Positions 1 through 8,931 are shown, numbered from the stretch's first letter. The stretch: DNA of 64,000 nucleotides from Candidatus Soleaferrea massiliensis AP7 (GCF_000820765.1 NZ_CCYH01000021.1:62001-126000), one strand, 5' to 3'. The notes: generated by a model from the letters alone, not told the origin. Program-made: numbers and translations.

Positions 1-2
1 CC

Positions 3-1754
3 GGTTCGGGCGGATGGCCGCTGACCATCCTGATGACTCCGCAGCAGAAGCCGTTCTTCGCCGGAACCTACCTGCCGAAGACCAGCCGCCGCGGCATGGC
101 GGGGCTGACTGAGCTGCTCGAGCGGGTCGCGCAGATGTGGCGCACAGAACGGGACGCGCTGCTGGACGCATCCGAACAGGCGGTGGATTATCTTCAAAGG
201 GAGATGCAGCAGCAGTCCGATGCCGTGCGGCCGGACCGGTCGCTTGTGCGCCGCGCGGCCGGGATGTTTGCGCGCAGCTATGACGGACAGCACGGCGGCT
301 TCGGCGGCGCGCCGAAGTTCCCGACGCCGCACAACCTGCTGTTCCTGATGCGGTATGCGCAGCTGGAACAGGACGAGTCCGCGCGCCATATGGCGGAGCA
401 CACCCTGACGCAGATGGCGCGCGGCGGCATCTTTGACCAGATCGGCGGCGGATTTTCCCGCTATTCGACCGACCGGATATGGCTCGCGCCGCATTTTGAA
501 AAGATGCTGTACGACAACGCGCTATTGAGTACAGCCTATCTGGAAGCGTACCGCCTGACTGGAAACCGGTACTATCAAAGGATTGCGGAACGCACCATCG
601 GCTATGTACTGCGGGAGCTGACTCATGAGGACGGCGGCTTCTTCTGTGGTCAGGATGCCGACAGCGAAGGCGTCGAGGGGAAATACTATGTCTTCACACC
701 CGAAGAGGTGGTTTCCGTATTGGGAAAGGACGACGGACAGCGGTTCTGCGATTGGTTCGGCATCACGAAGCAGGGGAACTTCGAAGGGAAGAGCATCCCG
801 AATCTGCTTGATAATCCCAGATTTGAAGAAGAACCCGAAGAAATCGTCAGGATGTGCGGACGGATGCGGGAATACCGCGTCACGCGCACGAAGCTTCATC
901 TGGACGACAAGGTGCTGACCTCGTGGAACGCCCTGATGATCCTTGCGCTTGCCAAGGCCGCACAGGTCCTGGGGGATGCGCCGTATCTGCAGGCTGCGGA
1001 GCGGGCGGACAAGTTTTTACAAAAGAATTTGACCGATACATCCGGCAGGCTGTATATTCGGTGGCGGGACGGCGAAGCTGCGCATCCAGGCCAGCTTGAG
1101 GACTACGCGTTCTATGCGCTCGCGCTGCTGGAGCTCTACGGAGCGACGCTGGATGCCCATTATCTTCTGCGTGCCGAGCGTTTATCCCAGCAGATGATTG
1201 CGTATTTTCTGGACGAGGAGCACGGCGGATATTATCTCTATGCTTCGAATGCGGAGCAGCTCATCAGCCGTCCGAAAGAGTCCTATGACGGTGCGCTCCC
1301 ATCCGGAAACGCCGCAGCCGGCATGGTGCTGGCTCGGCTCGCGCAGCTGACCGGAAAGACGCATTGGATCGAGCAGAGCGACCGGCAGCTGCAGTTTCTG
1401 GCCGGCGCCGCGAGATCCTACCCGATCCAGCACAGCTTCGGCGTACTGGCCATAACGGCGGATGTTTACGATTCGGCCGAGCTGGTCTGCGTTTCCGCTG
1501 GACGGGATGTGCCCAAAGAACTGCTCAAGCTGCTGGAAAGGATAACAGTCCCCAATCTGGCGGTGGTGTTTAAATCATCTGAAAATGCGTCAATCCTTGA
1601 GGAAGCGGCGCCGTACACTGCGGACTATCCGATCCCGGAGCATGGGGCACGCTATTACCTCTGCAGGAATGGTTCTTGCTCATCACCGACGCAGAGCCTG
1701 ACGGAGATTGAGAGGCTGTTGTCCGAATCAACAAAGCGGGCGGAGAATCTTTGA
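3..1754 (+). CDS. YyaL / DUF255-type thioredoxin-fold protein, 5' end outside window
   Basis: The reading frame is open from the first bases of the window, so the gene is cut at its 5' end; the ATG at 33 is internal. It begins with GSGGWPLTIL, then PFFAGTYLP, the end of the thioredoxin-like DUF255 domain of YyaL (human SPATA20 family). The remainder is the long alpha/alpha-barrel part, with HFEKMLYDNA and CGQDADSEG, both typical of the family. Family members are usually about 650-700 residues; about 583 codons are present, so roughly the first 80-100 residues, including the expected CxxC region, are missing. The biochemical role of this family is not firmly established. A terminator-like hairpin follows at about 1883-1928. 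Confidence 0.9.
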   Translation, partial: GSGGWPLTILMTPQQKPFFAGTYLPKTSRRGMAGLTELLERVAQMWRTERDALLDASEQAVDYLQREMQQQSDAVRPDRSLVRRAAGMFARSYDGQHGGFGGAPKFPTPHNLLFLMRYAQLEQDESARHMAEHTLTQMARGGIFDQIGGGFSRYSTDRIWLAPHFEKMLYDNALLSTAYLEAYRLTGNRYYQRIAERTIGYVLRELTHEDGGFFCGQDADSEGVEGKYYVFTPEEVVSVLGKDDGQRFCDWFGITKQGNFEGKSIPNLLDNPRFEEEPEEIVRMCGRMREYRVTRTKLHLDDKVLTSWNALMILALAKAAQVLGDAPYLQAAERADKFLQKNLTDTSGRLYIRWRDGEAAHPGQLEDYAFYALALLELYGATLDAHYLLRAERLSQQMIAYFLDEEHGGYYLYASNAEQLISRPKESYDGALPSGNAAAGMVLARLAQLTGKTHWIEQSDRQLQFLAGAARSYPIQHSFGVLAITADVYDSAELVCVSAGRDVPKELLKLLERITVPNLAVVFKSSENASILEEAAPYTADYPIPEHGARYYLCRNGSCSSPTQSLTEIERLLSESTKRAENL

Positions 1755-1882
1755 GAACGACACGGGACTTCGTGTGAGTTCTCTGAGGATTCAGTACGGA
1801 AACGACGGTATCGCCGGAGGACCTTATGAGCCGTTTATGATACAGGGCTATTCGTTTCTGTATGGGTAAATGGCAGCCATAC

Positions 1883-1928
1883 AAAAAAACGGCAGGAAGT
1901 CTTTTGAGCAGCTTCCCGCCGGTTTTTT
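1883..1928. terminator. Bidirectional intrinsic terminator
   Basis: An imperfect hairpin (arms about 1885-1899 and 1911-1925) is flanked by an A-run on the left and a T-run on the right. It lies between the convergent YyaL-type gene and the TetR gene, so it can serve both strands. Confidence 0.6.
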
Positions 1929-2038
1929 GTATTTTGATGACGACATGGGTTATAAAAACGCGACGCGCGCTATGCAAAGGATATCAGGGATTAAACACTC
2001 TGAAAAAGAAATCAGAAAATTGGGATGCCGATATCCGT

Positions 2039-2626
2039 TTATAAAGGTTGCTCAAGGAACCCGATGCCCTGCAGCATGATCTGTTTTGCGGTCCGTCCCA
2101 GTTCCTCCGCCGAACTGACCATGCCCTCGTCCAGCCACTGCCGCAGCAGCCCGATGCTGCCGGAGCTGGCGAACGCATAAAAGTATTCGATCTGCTTGAG
2201 GCTGGCGCGCGGAAATCGCTTGGTGTAAATGGCGATGCATTTTTCCTTGCCAAGCCCCAGCAGCTTGGAGACAAACTGCTTGTCGCTGTAATCGCCGAGC
2301 ATGATGATGCACATGTCGGAGTTGTCCTTTAGAAAGGCAAAGATCTCCATGCAGATTTCGACCGGATTCCCCTCCATCGTCGAACCGGTCAGCAGCGGCT
2401 CAAGCGCCTTCTTGAAATCGAGATACATCTCCTCCTCGATCTCCTCGAGCAGCGCATAGATGTCCTGGTAATGGGCATAGAAGGTGCCGCGGTTGATGCC
2501 TGCCAGCTCGCACAGCTCCTTGATCGAGATGCTCTGTATCGGTTTTTTGCTCAGCAGGCTGGTAAACGCCTTGCGTATCATCAGCTTGGTCACGCGGATG
2601 CGGTGGTCGTTGCCGCTTTTTTGCAT
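2039..2626 (-). CDS. TetR/AcrR-family transcriptional regulator
   Basis: A 195-residue one-component DNA-binding regulator. The N-terminal helix-turn-helix is clear (ISIKELCELAGINRGTFYAHY, about residues 32-52), the standard TetR signature. The C-terminal part resembles the TetR_C_8/DhaS-like ligand domains. The ATG is preceded by AGGAGGAA. It is divergent from the SDR epimerase at 2794, and the 167-bp space between them holds inverted repeats containing GAACA/TGTTC. This suggests autoregulation and control of the epimerase gene (inference). The ligand is unknown. Confidence 0.9.
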   Translation of the reverse strand: MQKSGNDHRIRVTKLMIRKAFTSLLSKKPIQSISIKELCELAGINRGTFYAHYQDIYALLEEIEEEMYLDFKKALEPLLTGSTMEGNPVEICMEIFAFLKDNSDMCIIMLGDYSDKQFVSKLLGLGKEKCIAIYTKRFPRASLKQIEYFYAFASSGSIGLLRQWLDEGMVSSAEELGRTAKQIMLQGIGFLEQPL

Positions 2627-2643
2627 GGGGATTCCTCCTTATT

Positions 2644-2692
2644 GAACAAAATCTGTTCGATCTGTCCGGTATGCTTGCAGATCGAACAAAAT
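2644..2692. promoter_or_regulatory. Putative TetR operator (inverted and direct GAACA repeats)
   Basis: GAACAAAATCTGTTC (2644-2658) is a 15-bp palindrome. An 11-bp inverted repeat, TGTTCGATCTG (2654-2664) and CAGATCGAACA (2678-2688), overlaps it. GAACAAAAT recurs at 2684-2692. The array lies directly upstream of the TetR start and of the rightward promoter. Confidence 0.55.
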
Positions 2693-2698
2693 TGACGA

Positions 2699-2727
2699 TT
2701 GCGTTTCCGCTTTCCCTTTATTATAAT
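2699..2727 (+). promoter_or_regulatory. Promoter of the SDR epimerase gene
   Basis: TATAAT at 2722-2727 with a weak -35 (TTGCGT, 2699-2704) 17 bp upstream. The putative TetR operator ends only a few bases upstream of this -35. Confidence 0.45.
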
Positions 2728-2793
2728 ACAGTTAGAGAGGATAATCAACACCATGTATGATAAGTTTCAAAACTGTTAAAGGAGTGTGACGCC

Positions 2794-3801
2794 ATGAAGA
2801 CTCTTTATATTGTCACAGGTGCGAACGGGCATCTGGGAAGCACCATCATCCGGATCCTGCGCCGTCAGCACAAACAGGTCCGCGGCTTGATTCTTGATGG
2901 CGAGGACTGCCGGGACGGCCAATATGTGCGGTATCTGCATGGGGATGTGCGCAGCAAAGCGTCGCTGGAACCGCTGTTTGCGGATATACAGGCCGCCCGT
3001 GTGACCGTCATCCACACAGCGGGGATCGTTGACATCGCAGACAAGGCGTCCGAACAGATGGTTGAGGTCAATGTCCGCGGCACGCAGAATATGGTTGAGC
3101 TTTGTTTGAAGCATCGGGTTGCGCGGCTTGTATACGTCAGCTCGGTTCACGCCATCCCGGAGAAGGACGATATGCAGGTGCTCGAAGAGGTTGGCCGCTT
3201 TTCCTCCAGCGCGGTGGTCGGCGGGTATGCCAAGACCAAGGCGGCCGCTACCCAGATTGTGCTGGATGCTGTGAAGGAAGGCTTGGATGCCGTTGTGGTG
3301 CATCCATCCGGCATTCTGGGGCCGTATGATGAATCGGGAAACCATCTGGTCCAGCTCGTCAAAAGCTATGTGCAGGGCAGACTGCCTGCCTGTGTGCGCG
3401 GCGGCTACGATTTTGTGGATGTGCGGGATGTCGCGGCGGGCTGCCTGACAGCGGCGGAGAAGGGAAAAACGGGCGAATGCTACATTCTGTCCAACCGCCA
3501 CTATGAGATCAAAGACCTGCTGCGGATGGTTCGGACGGTGCAGGGCGGAAGAAAAATCCCGACACTGCCGGTTTGGATGGCGAAGGCAGCCGCGCCGATC
3601 ATTGAGTGGCGGGCGAGGAATCAGCGCAGTAAACCGCTGTTTACCCGTTATTCCCTCTATACCCTGACCAGCAACGACCGGTTCTCGCACGACAAGGCCA
3701 CCCGTGAACTCGGGTACCGGCCGCGCGATCTGTATGAAACCATCCGCGACACAGTGCGCTGGATGCAATCCCACAATCCTTCCGCCGCACCGTCCGCATA
3801 G
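2794..3801 (+). CDS. NAD(P)-dependent epimerase/dehydratase (extended SDR)
   Basis: 335 residues with the N-terminal Rossmann motif TGANGHLG (about residues 8-15) and the SDR active-site YAKTK near residue 145, preceded by VYVSS. It belongs to the extended SDR group that acts on sugar nucleotides, dihydroflavonol-like or steroid-like substrates; the substrate cannot be read from sequence. The start has AAAGGAGTG upstream. It is divergent from the TetR gene, which probably controls it. A strong terminator follows at 3865-3907, so it is likely monocistronic. Confidence 0.88.
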   Translation: MKTLYIVTGANGHLGSTIIRILRRQHKQVRGLILDGEDCRDGQYVRYLHGDVRSKASLEPLFADIQAARVTVIHTAGIVDIADKASEQMVEVNVRGTQNMVELCLKHRVARLVYVSSVHAIPEKDDMQVLEEVGRFSSSAVVGGYAKTKAAATQIVLDAVKEGLDAVVVHPSGILGPYDESGNHLVQLVKSYVQGRLPACVRGGYDFVDVRDVAAGCLTAAEKGKTGECYILSNRHYEIKDLLRMVRTVQGGRKIPTLPVWMAKAAAPIIEWRARNQRSKPLFTRYSLYTLTSNDRFSHDKATRELGYRPRDLYETIRDTVRWMQSHNPSAAPSA

Positions 3802-3864
3802 CGGATAGCCCCGCTGGGACGGCGCAAAAAATTTCCCCCTTTGACGTATCCGTCCCGCTTGAAT

Positions 3865-3907
3865 GGACGGCATCCATGCTTTTTGGATGCCGTCCGTTTT
3901 GCTGTTT
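3865..3907 (+). terminator. Intrinsic terminator of the SDR gene
   Basis: Perfect 11-bp stem (3865-3875 with 3885-3895, GGACGGCATCC type), followed by GTTTTGCTGTTTTT. Confidence 0.85.
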
Positions 3908-4282
3908 TTCGCATATTTCCGTGTACAGGTCCGGTATTTCCGAGACATATTCTATGTGGGCGCTTGATGAAACCAGGAAGCTGTCTTTGAAGCGGGAGCG
4001 TGTCTGAACTGCCGTCGACGAGAACATACGGACGGTGATACTTATGTACAAACGAAGATGCGTGTGAGTCTGAGTTTCAGAACGTGACACCCTCGGATGA
4101 CACGTATGAATCTGGCTCTCGGGACTTGACACCCCGCGTTCAAGATGGTACGATGGACAGGAACAGCCCCGCCTCGTTTTGCAGACAGCTCTGCCAAACG
4201 GCTTTTGATCTGACTGGTTTCAGCTTGAAAGGATGGGGCAGAAGGATCAGTTTTTCTGGTCTGTAAACAGGGGGTAAACGCG
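3908..4282. other. Intergenic stretch before the DUF4261 gene
   Basis: About 375 bp with no convincing gene. The only feature I can support is the promoter at 4126-4154. A leader of about 120 nt lies between that promoter and the next start codon; no riboswitch was recognised in it. Confidence 0.5.
4126..4154 (+). promoter_or_regulatory. SigmaA-type promoter of the DUF4261 gene
   Basis: TTGACA (4126-4131), 17-bp spacer, TACGAT (4149-4154) with TGG directly upstream of the -10 (extended -10). Confidence 0.6.
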
Positions 4283-5371
4283 ATGAATCAGAAACAAGCT
4301 GCGCTGAAAGCCATGAGCGAATGGCTGGCCGATGAGCGCGAGCTGGGCCGGAAGCCTGCACAGATTGCATGCGCAGGAGAATTTGACCGGCATGGTCTGC
4401 ATTACTATATCTTTCAATACAAGAAGTTTCTGCCTGACAGCTGGATGCTCGGCGTCTGCGGCGGCTATGAGGGGGATTCGTTGGAAAACTGCGGACATGT
4501 GTTCAGCAGAATGGAGCCATATGATCCCAAGACAGCCGAAGAGAAGGCGGCCGAGATGGTCGATATGATCCGGGAATACTGGATGCAGCAGGCTGGGCAG
4601 GCCGACGGCAGGGGAACTGACGAACCCCAAAGCGCCGGACCGTTTGCCGGTTTTGTGCTGCTGGATTCCGCTGAATGGGACCCGCATCAGATACTGGCGG
4701 ATCTGCGGGAGGACTGGGGCGTTCAGGTAGCGTCACAGGAGCGCGGAAAGTCGGGCGGCGATTCGCTTGTCTGGGAGGTGGACGGCTGCATGATGGCGGC
4801 AAGCCTGATGCCTTCTCCGGTGCCGAACCGTGAAGCTGAAGAGGCCGCGCAGGGAAACTATCTCTGGCCGCAGGCCGAGGAGACGGCGGCGTCCCATAAA
4901 GCGCATCTGGTGCTGGCGGTGCTCGGAAAGGATCAGCCGGCGCTGCTGGTCGGACAGCTGTTTGTCATGCTCTGCTGCGCCTGCCTGAAGCTTAAAAATG
5001 CGCGCGGCCTGTATGTCAACGGCACCGTATACCAGCCCGGCTTCTATTTGGAATCGGCCGCGATGATGAAGGAAGGCAACCTGCCGCTGTTCAATATGGT
5101 GAATTTCGGGCTGTACCGGTCGGAAAAAGGCATCAGCGGCTACACATACGGCATGACGGCATACGGCAAGGATGAAATCGAGGTGCTCGACAGCACACAT
5201 ACGCCGGAAGAGGTGCGGAATTTCCTGTTCGACGTCTCTTACTTTATCCTTGCGCAGAACGCAGTGCTGCGTGATGGGGAAACCATCGGCTTTACCAAAG
5301 AACAGAAGTTCAGCATCACCCGCTCCGAGGGTGTTTCTCTGGATGGGGAAACGCTCAAGATTCAGTTCTGA
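4283..5371 (+). CDS. DUF4261 domain-containing protein
   Basis: 362 residues, no signal peptide or membrane segment. From about residue 115 the protein matches my knowledge of DUF4261: GFVLLDSAEWDP, LREDWGV, NYLWPQAEETAASHKAHLV, then a C-terminal part with GISGYTYGM and EVLDS. The first ~105 residues, including WMLGVCGGYEG, form a separate region I do not recognise. The ATG follows AGGGGG. No function is established for DUF4261. The gene has its own promoter at 4126-4154. Confidence 0.75.
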   Translation: MNQKQAALKAMSEWLADERELGRKPAQIACAGEFDRHGLHYYIFQYKKFLPDSWMLGVCGGYEGDSLENCGHVFSRMEPYDPKTAEEKAAEMVDMIREYWMQQAGQADGRGTDEPQSAGPFAGFVLLDSAEWDPHQILADLREDWGVQVASQERGKSGGDSLVWEVDGCMMAASLMPSPVPNREAEEAAQGNYLWPQAEETAASHKAHLVLAVLGKDQPALLVGQLFVMLCCACLKLKNARGLYVNGTVYQPGFYLESAAMMKEGNLPLFNMVNFGLYRSEKGISGYTYGMTAYGKDEIEVLDSTHTPEEVRNFLFDVSYFILAQNAVLRDGETIGFTKEQKFSITRSEGVSLDGETLKIQF

Positions 5372-5550
5372 GCAGATTGCATGGTATGGATGACTGGATG
5401 GTCTGATCATCCTGATCGAGCTGGTATACGTTACTGCGGCATAATCATATGCGGCGCCTGGGTGAACAGCTTCAGGCGGGAAACAGGGACCGCCTGTTCT
5501 GCAGGGGTTCTGTCTGTCCGGTTATAACGAATACGAATAGGAGAACACAC

Positions 5551-6027
5551 ATGAGCGATTTTAAAGTGAGCAGCCCGGACTTTTGTGAAGGCGGATGGAT
5601 GCCTAAAAGGAATACGGCGCGCGGCGAAGACCTTTCGCCATGCCTGCGGCTCGAAGGAATTTCCGGGAAAGCGTCATCCATTGCAGTAACTATGGACGAC
5701 GCTTCGCATCCGATCTTTCCGAACTACAACCATTGGGTTATATGGAATATCCCGGTGCAGCCGGAGATACCGCCTGCGGTTGCGCATGAAAAGATTGTGG
5801 AGGACCTCGGCAATGCGGTTCAGGGGATGGCCTATGGAAGGCACCGTTATAAAGGCCCGAAGCCGCCGCTGAAAGCCCTGCACACCTATGTGTTTACGGT
5901 CTATGTGCTGGATTGTTTGCTGCAGCTGCCGCCGGACAGCAAAAAGGCCCAGCTGCTTGCGCATATGCAGGGGCATATCCTGCAGCAGGCTGCCCTGTCC
6001 GGAAAATATCAGAATGGACATTCATGA
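5551..6027 (+). CDS. YbhB/YbcL-type (PEBP/Raf kinase inhibitor-like) protein
   Basis: 158 residues. The frame opens at 5449, but ATG 5551 is preferred because AGGAGAA lies directly upstream and the PEBP similarity begins there (MSDFKVSSPDF). Family motifs are visible: SLAVTMDD-like SIAVTMDDASHP, NHWVIWNIP, and the ligand-site region YGRHRYKGPKPP followed by HTYVFTVYVLD. PEBP-like proteins bind small anionic ligands; the bacterial role is unclear. The TIGR04076 gene follows 50 bp downstream, probably in the same transcript. Confidence 0.87.
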   Translation: MSDFKVSSPDFCEGGWMPKRNTARGEDLSPCLRLEGISGKASSIAVTMDDASHPIFPNYNHWVIWNIPVQPEIPPAVAHEKIVEDLGNAVQGMAYGRHRYKGPKPPLKALHTYVFTVYVLDCLLQLPPDSKKAQLLAHMQGHILQQAALSGKYQNGHS

Positions 6028-6077
6028 AAGAAACATCGGTAAAGCGGTATCTGGAAACAGTCAAAGGAGTGTGAGAT

Positions 6078-6422
6078 ATGAACAAAGTGAAGATTACTGT
6101 GCTCAAGACAACACTGGATAAAGAGCTGGCGAGGGAATATGGAGCCGAAGGGCTGACAGCCTGTCCCATGATGATGGAAGGCCAGGTTTTGTATGCGGAC
6201 TATGCCAAACCAGAGGGTATGTGTGACGAAGCCTGGAAGGCCATGTATCAGTATGTGTTTGCGTTGTCGCACGGAGCGCCGAAGGAACTCTTTTACTATG
6301 GGGACTGGATCAGAAAACCGGGCGTCGCGATCTGCAGCTGCAATGACGGACTGCGGCCGGTCATCTTCAAGCTCGAAGCGACCGATGAAGTGTCAGAAAA
6401 AGATGATACACCGGTACGCTGA
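6078..6422 (+). CDS. TIGR04076 family small protein
   Basis: 114 residues, preceded by AAGGAGTGTGAG. The pattern MNKVKITVLKTT, CPMMMEGQ, GMCDEAWKAMYQYVFALSHG and CNDGLRPVIFKLE is that of the TIGR04076 family. These proteins are common in anaerobic Firmicutes and often have conserved cysteines, seen here at CPMM, MCDE and ICSCND. Its function is unknown. It probably shares a transcript with the PEBP-like gene, and a long hairpin follows at 6480-6522. Confidence 0.75.
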   Translation: MNKVKITVLKTTLDKELAREYGAEGLTACPMMMEGQVLYADYAKPEGMCDEAWKAMYQYVFALSHGAPKELFYYGDWIRKPGVAICSCNDGLRPVIFKLEATDEVSEKDDTPVR

Positions 6423-6479
6423 AAGCAGACAACGTATCTGTCAAGGTTTACAGTGGAGTTTATATATTTATGATGACAA

Positions 6480-6522
6480 TATCAAAGAGCCGCATCCTTT
6501 TTTGGGATGCGGCTCTTTGATA
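6480..6522. terminator. Long perfect hairpin, probable terminator
   Basis: An 18-bp perfect stem (6480-6497 with 6505-6522) contains the GAGCCGCATCC core and a T-rich loop. The T-run after the stem is poor, so termination strength is uncertain. Confidence 0.55.
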
Positions 6523-6536
6523 CTTGAATGAAATGG

Positions 6537-6598
6537 GGCCTTTGCGGTGGAGCAATCGCCTGCAGCGCTATGGTCAGGAAATCATTTACCAAGTGGCT
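6537..6598 (+). repeat. Fragment of the dispersed modular repeat (5' module)
   Basis: GCGGTGGAGCAATCGCCTGC followed by ATCATTTAC resembles the module found at 61575-61744, 61745-61915 and about 54984-55160. Here only the first ~60 bp remain, joined directly to an IS30-type transposase remnant. Confidence 0.5.
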
Positions 6599-6845
6599 AT
6601 GGAAGAGAAATTGAGGGTGCGGGTATACTATGCGTATACGCATAGTCCATGGAAAGGGTGGGAGCAACGAGAATATAAATGGGTTGATCAGGCAGTACAT
6701 CCCGAAGAGAAGGTCACTGGCAGAGTATACAGAAGAAGACATTCAGCAGATCGCAGCGCTGATCAATCTTCTGCCCAGGAAGTGTTTAGGCTGGAAAGCT
6801 CCTTATGAGGTTTTTTATAACGCTTCTGCACTTCTATTGACAATC
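6597..6845 (+). mobile_element. IS30-family transposase remnant (C-terminal, frameshifted)
   Basis: One frame reads KLRVRVYYAYTHSPWKG; a second frame continues GGSNENINGLIRQYIPK and then LPRKCLGWKAPYEVF. Together these match the end of the IS30 transposase catalytic core (YFA-PYSSWERG-NENTNGLIRQYFPK, NNRPRKRLGWKTP). The switch of frame near 6655 and the loss of everything upstream show a dead fragment. No terminal inverted repeats were recognised. Confidence 0.8.
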
Positions 6846-7080
6846 CACCCACGCAAAGATCAGGGAACATTCCAAATCGCTGTTCGTTGTACTTTATTGC
6901 TTTCCGAATGATACGGATAAGCAAAGAGGGTAGTGTCCATTGTTATAACATACAAGCGGGATGCCCTTTTTTTCTGTTTAGGTGAAAAAGTCCTGCCTGC
7001 CGGCATATGAAACATTTTTAGCGCATATGATGGAAACAAGCGATTGCACGCCAAAATCCGGAACGAAAGGAGCGTTTGCA

Positions 7081-7518
7081 GTGGCGTTTTCTGATTTGGA
7101 AATCCTTGCACGGATTCTGAAATGCGAAGCGGGCGGCGAAGGTGAGAACGGCATGAAAGCAGTTGCCTGCGTCGTGATGAACCGGGTACAGGTCGATTAT
7201 GGGGAATATGGAAGACTGCAGCCGACAATCCGGGCGGTCATCTACCAGCCGGGACAGTTTGACTGTGTCCGGGAGGAGATTCGGGGCCGGTACAATATGC
7301 AGAATATCTATAACATGCGCCCGGAACAGGTACATTACGACATTGCCAACTGGGCGATAGCCGGAAACCGGCTGACAAACCTTGGTTTTGCGCTGTGGTA
7401 CTTCAATCCGTTTCGTCCTCAATGTCAGCAGTATTTCCCCTCGAATGTCGGACAGTTCGTCATTCGAATCGGCGATCACTGCTTTTATAATCCCACCGCG
7501 GCTTACGCGGAAACTTAG
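7081..7518 (+). CDS. cwlJ: Spore cortex hydrolase of CwlJ/SleB type
   Basis: 145 residues from GTG 7081, chosen because AAAGGAG lies about 8 bp upstream; an open frame extends back to 6982 but lacks a ribosome site and family similarity. The whole protein is the hydrolase_2 domain: DLEILARILKCEAGGEGENGMKAVACVVMNRV, with the conserved catalytic-region glutamate in CEAGGEG, and later FDCV and ALWYFNP. Lack of a signal peptide and peptidoglycan-binding domain favours CwlJ over SleB. GerQ follows 20 bp downstream, the same pair as in Bacillus subtilis, where GerQ is needed for CwlJ localisation in the spore coat and for Ca-DPA-triggered germination. Confidence 0.85.
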   Translation: MAFSDLEILARILKCEAGGEGENGMKAVACVVMNRVQVDYGEYGRLQPTIRAVIYQPGQFDCVREEIRGRYNMQNIYNMRPEQVHYDIANWAIAGNRLTNLGFALWYFNPFRPQCQQYFPSNVGQFVIRIGDHCFYNPTAAYAET

Positions 7519-7538
7519 ATCACAGTTGGAGGTAGGTT

Positions 7539-7991
7539 ATGGATAACAATAGAGACAACCAGGAATGCGAATATGAAAGAATGAGAGAGGATATGTCGGA
7601 ACCCAAACGCACCAGCCCTTATTACCGGGAGCTGCCAAATGGAAACAGCAAGATGCTGAATTTTACCACACCGCCCCAGCCAAACTTTGACAATGAGGAG
7701 ATGCGCGGCTCCATGCAGCATATCCTGTCAGAGAACATCGGGGAATATGTGGTGGTGGAATTTCTGATCGGCACAGAGCTGATTGTGCGCAAGCAGGGAA
7801 TTCTTTACTTTGTCGGCAGAAGCTATGTGACGCTCTATGATGATGTGCTCAAGAACTTCATCGTCTGCGACATCTTCTCGGTTAAATTCGTGTATTTCTA
7901 CCTGCCGGGAGACCGTCCACGCAGAAACTTCAACAATCTGCCGCAGAACAGCATTGGTACGGCCAATCGGAATTATCGGAACGACCGATAA
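7539..7991 (+). CDS. gerQ: Spore coat protein GerQ
   Basis: 150 residues, ATG after TGGAGGTAGG. The conserved GerQ core is at about residues 65-125: ENIGEYVVVEFLIGTELIVRKQG, ILYFVGRSYVTLYDD and CDIFSVKFVYFY. The N-terminal half is polar and variable. In Bacilli GerQ is a coat protein cross-linked by transglutaminase and required for CwlJ function. The adjacent cwlJ gene supports the assignment. A strong terminator at 8085-8126 closes the unit. Expression is expected in the mother cell late in sporulation (inference from the family). Confidence 0.88.
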   Translation: MDNNRDNQECEYERMREDMSEPKRTSPYYRELPNGNSKMLNFTTPPQPNFDNEEMRGSMQHILSENIGEYVVVEFLIGTELIVRKQGILYFVGRSYVTLYDDVLKNFIVCDIFSVKFVYFYLPGDRPRRNFNNLPQNSIGTANRNYRNDR

Positions 7992-8084
7992 AATCGCAGC
8001 GGGTTCAGCCATCTTCGAAACGGACAGCACCCCGCCGTACAGAAAACAGCAGAACCGTTTCCCGTGTGTTTTGTCCAATCTTTC

Positions 8085-8126
8085 AAAAAGCCCGCGTAGC
8101 AGTAAAACGTTACGCGGGCTTTTTTT
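8085..8126 (+). terminator. Intrinsic terminator of cwlJ-gerQ
   Basis: 14-bp stem (8085-8098 with 8111-8124) with an AGCCCGCGTA core and a run of seven Ts. Confidence 0.85.
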
Positions 8127-8343
8127 CGGGAAAATGGAGCTGAACAGCCGCGCGGCACGCGGGGCTGTATGCGCAAACCACATTTCACCCAATGGCAGGG
8201 AAGACTGGAGACTGTAAGCTGATTATGTATACGGTATGGAAGCCTTCGCCCCATACCGCTGACCATGTTTGATCAAACAGAAAGCAGGTGTAATCATGCT
8301 TTTGCCGATGCAATCCGCAAAGAACTCCAAATACCGAAAATGC

Positions 8344-8922
8344 TCAGGTTGTTGGGATATCCAGCTCCTCTTCCTCGGGAGTCTGCAGGTCTTCCTCCTG
8401 CTCGGAGAGCGGGAGACCTTCCGCTTCTTCAGATTCGGATTCCGAAAGGTCTTCGTCGGATGACTGCAGCTGGGCCTGAGACGCCTGCGGAGACAGCTGG
8501 GCATTCTGTTCCGATTCGGTTTGAACAAGCTGAAAAAGCCGAATCAGTGCGACCAACAGGATGGTAGCGCTGAGCCTGACATCCCGTGTGAGCTTTGTGT
8601 CACAGTTGCCGGCCTGTGCAGCCTCGCAAGCAATCTGCTCTGACTGGTTGTAAAAACCGAACAGCGCATAGATCGTAATCAGCGATGCCAAAAGCTGAAG
8701 CTTGAAGGTGTCCGGATAGCAGGCTTCATCGAAGCATTCCGGATGGAGCGTACTGCATAGAAGCTTGTCGCGTTGAACATCCAGAAATTGATACTGGATT
8801 GCAAGCGCGCCCATAATCATCCGAATGTAATACTGGGAATTGTCGAGCAGGCTCAGTTGTGAGAGCACCTCGTCGGGAAGATCGCAGAGATCAAACCCGT
8901 CTGACCCGTTTGATTTGTTCAT
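8344..8922 (-). CDS. Hypothetical protein with hydrophobic helices and acidic Ser/Glu-rich tail
   Basis: 192 residues from the ATG at 8922, which has AGGCGGTG 6 bp upstream; a GTG at 8931 would overlap that site. I do not recognise the family. The middle holds two hydrophobic stretches (FKLQLLASLITIYALFGFY and LSATILLVALIRLFQLV) that could be membrane or buried helices. The last ~55 residues are low-complexity and strongly acidic (SSDEDLSESESEEAEG, then repeated EE). It appears to be a lone gene between gerQ and ackA. Confidence 0.6.
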   Translation of the reverse strand: MNKSNGSDGFDLCDLPDEVLSQLSLLDNSQYYIRMIMGALAIQYQFLDVQRDKLLCSTLHPECFDEACYPDTFKLQLLASLITIYALFGFYNQSEQIACEAAQAGNCDTKLTRDVRLSATILLVALIRLFQLVQTESEQNAQLSPQASQAQLQSSDEDLSESESEEAEGLPLSEQEEDLQTPEEEELDIPTT

Positions 8923-8931
8923 GGGTATCAC

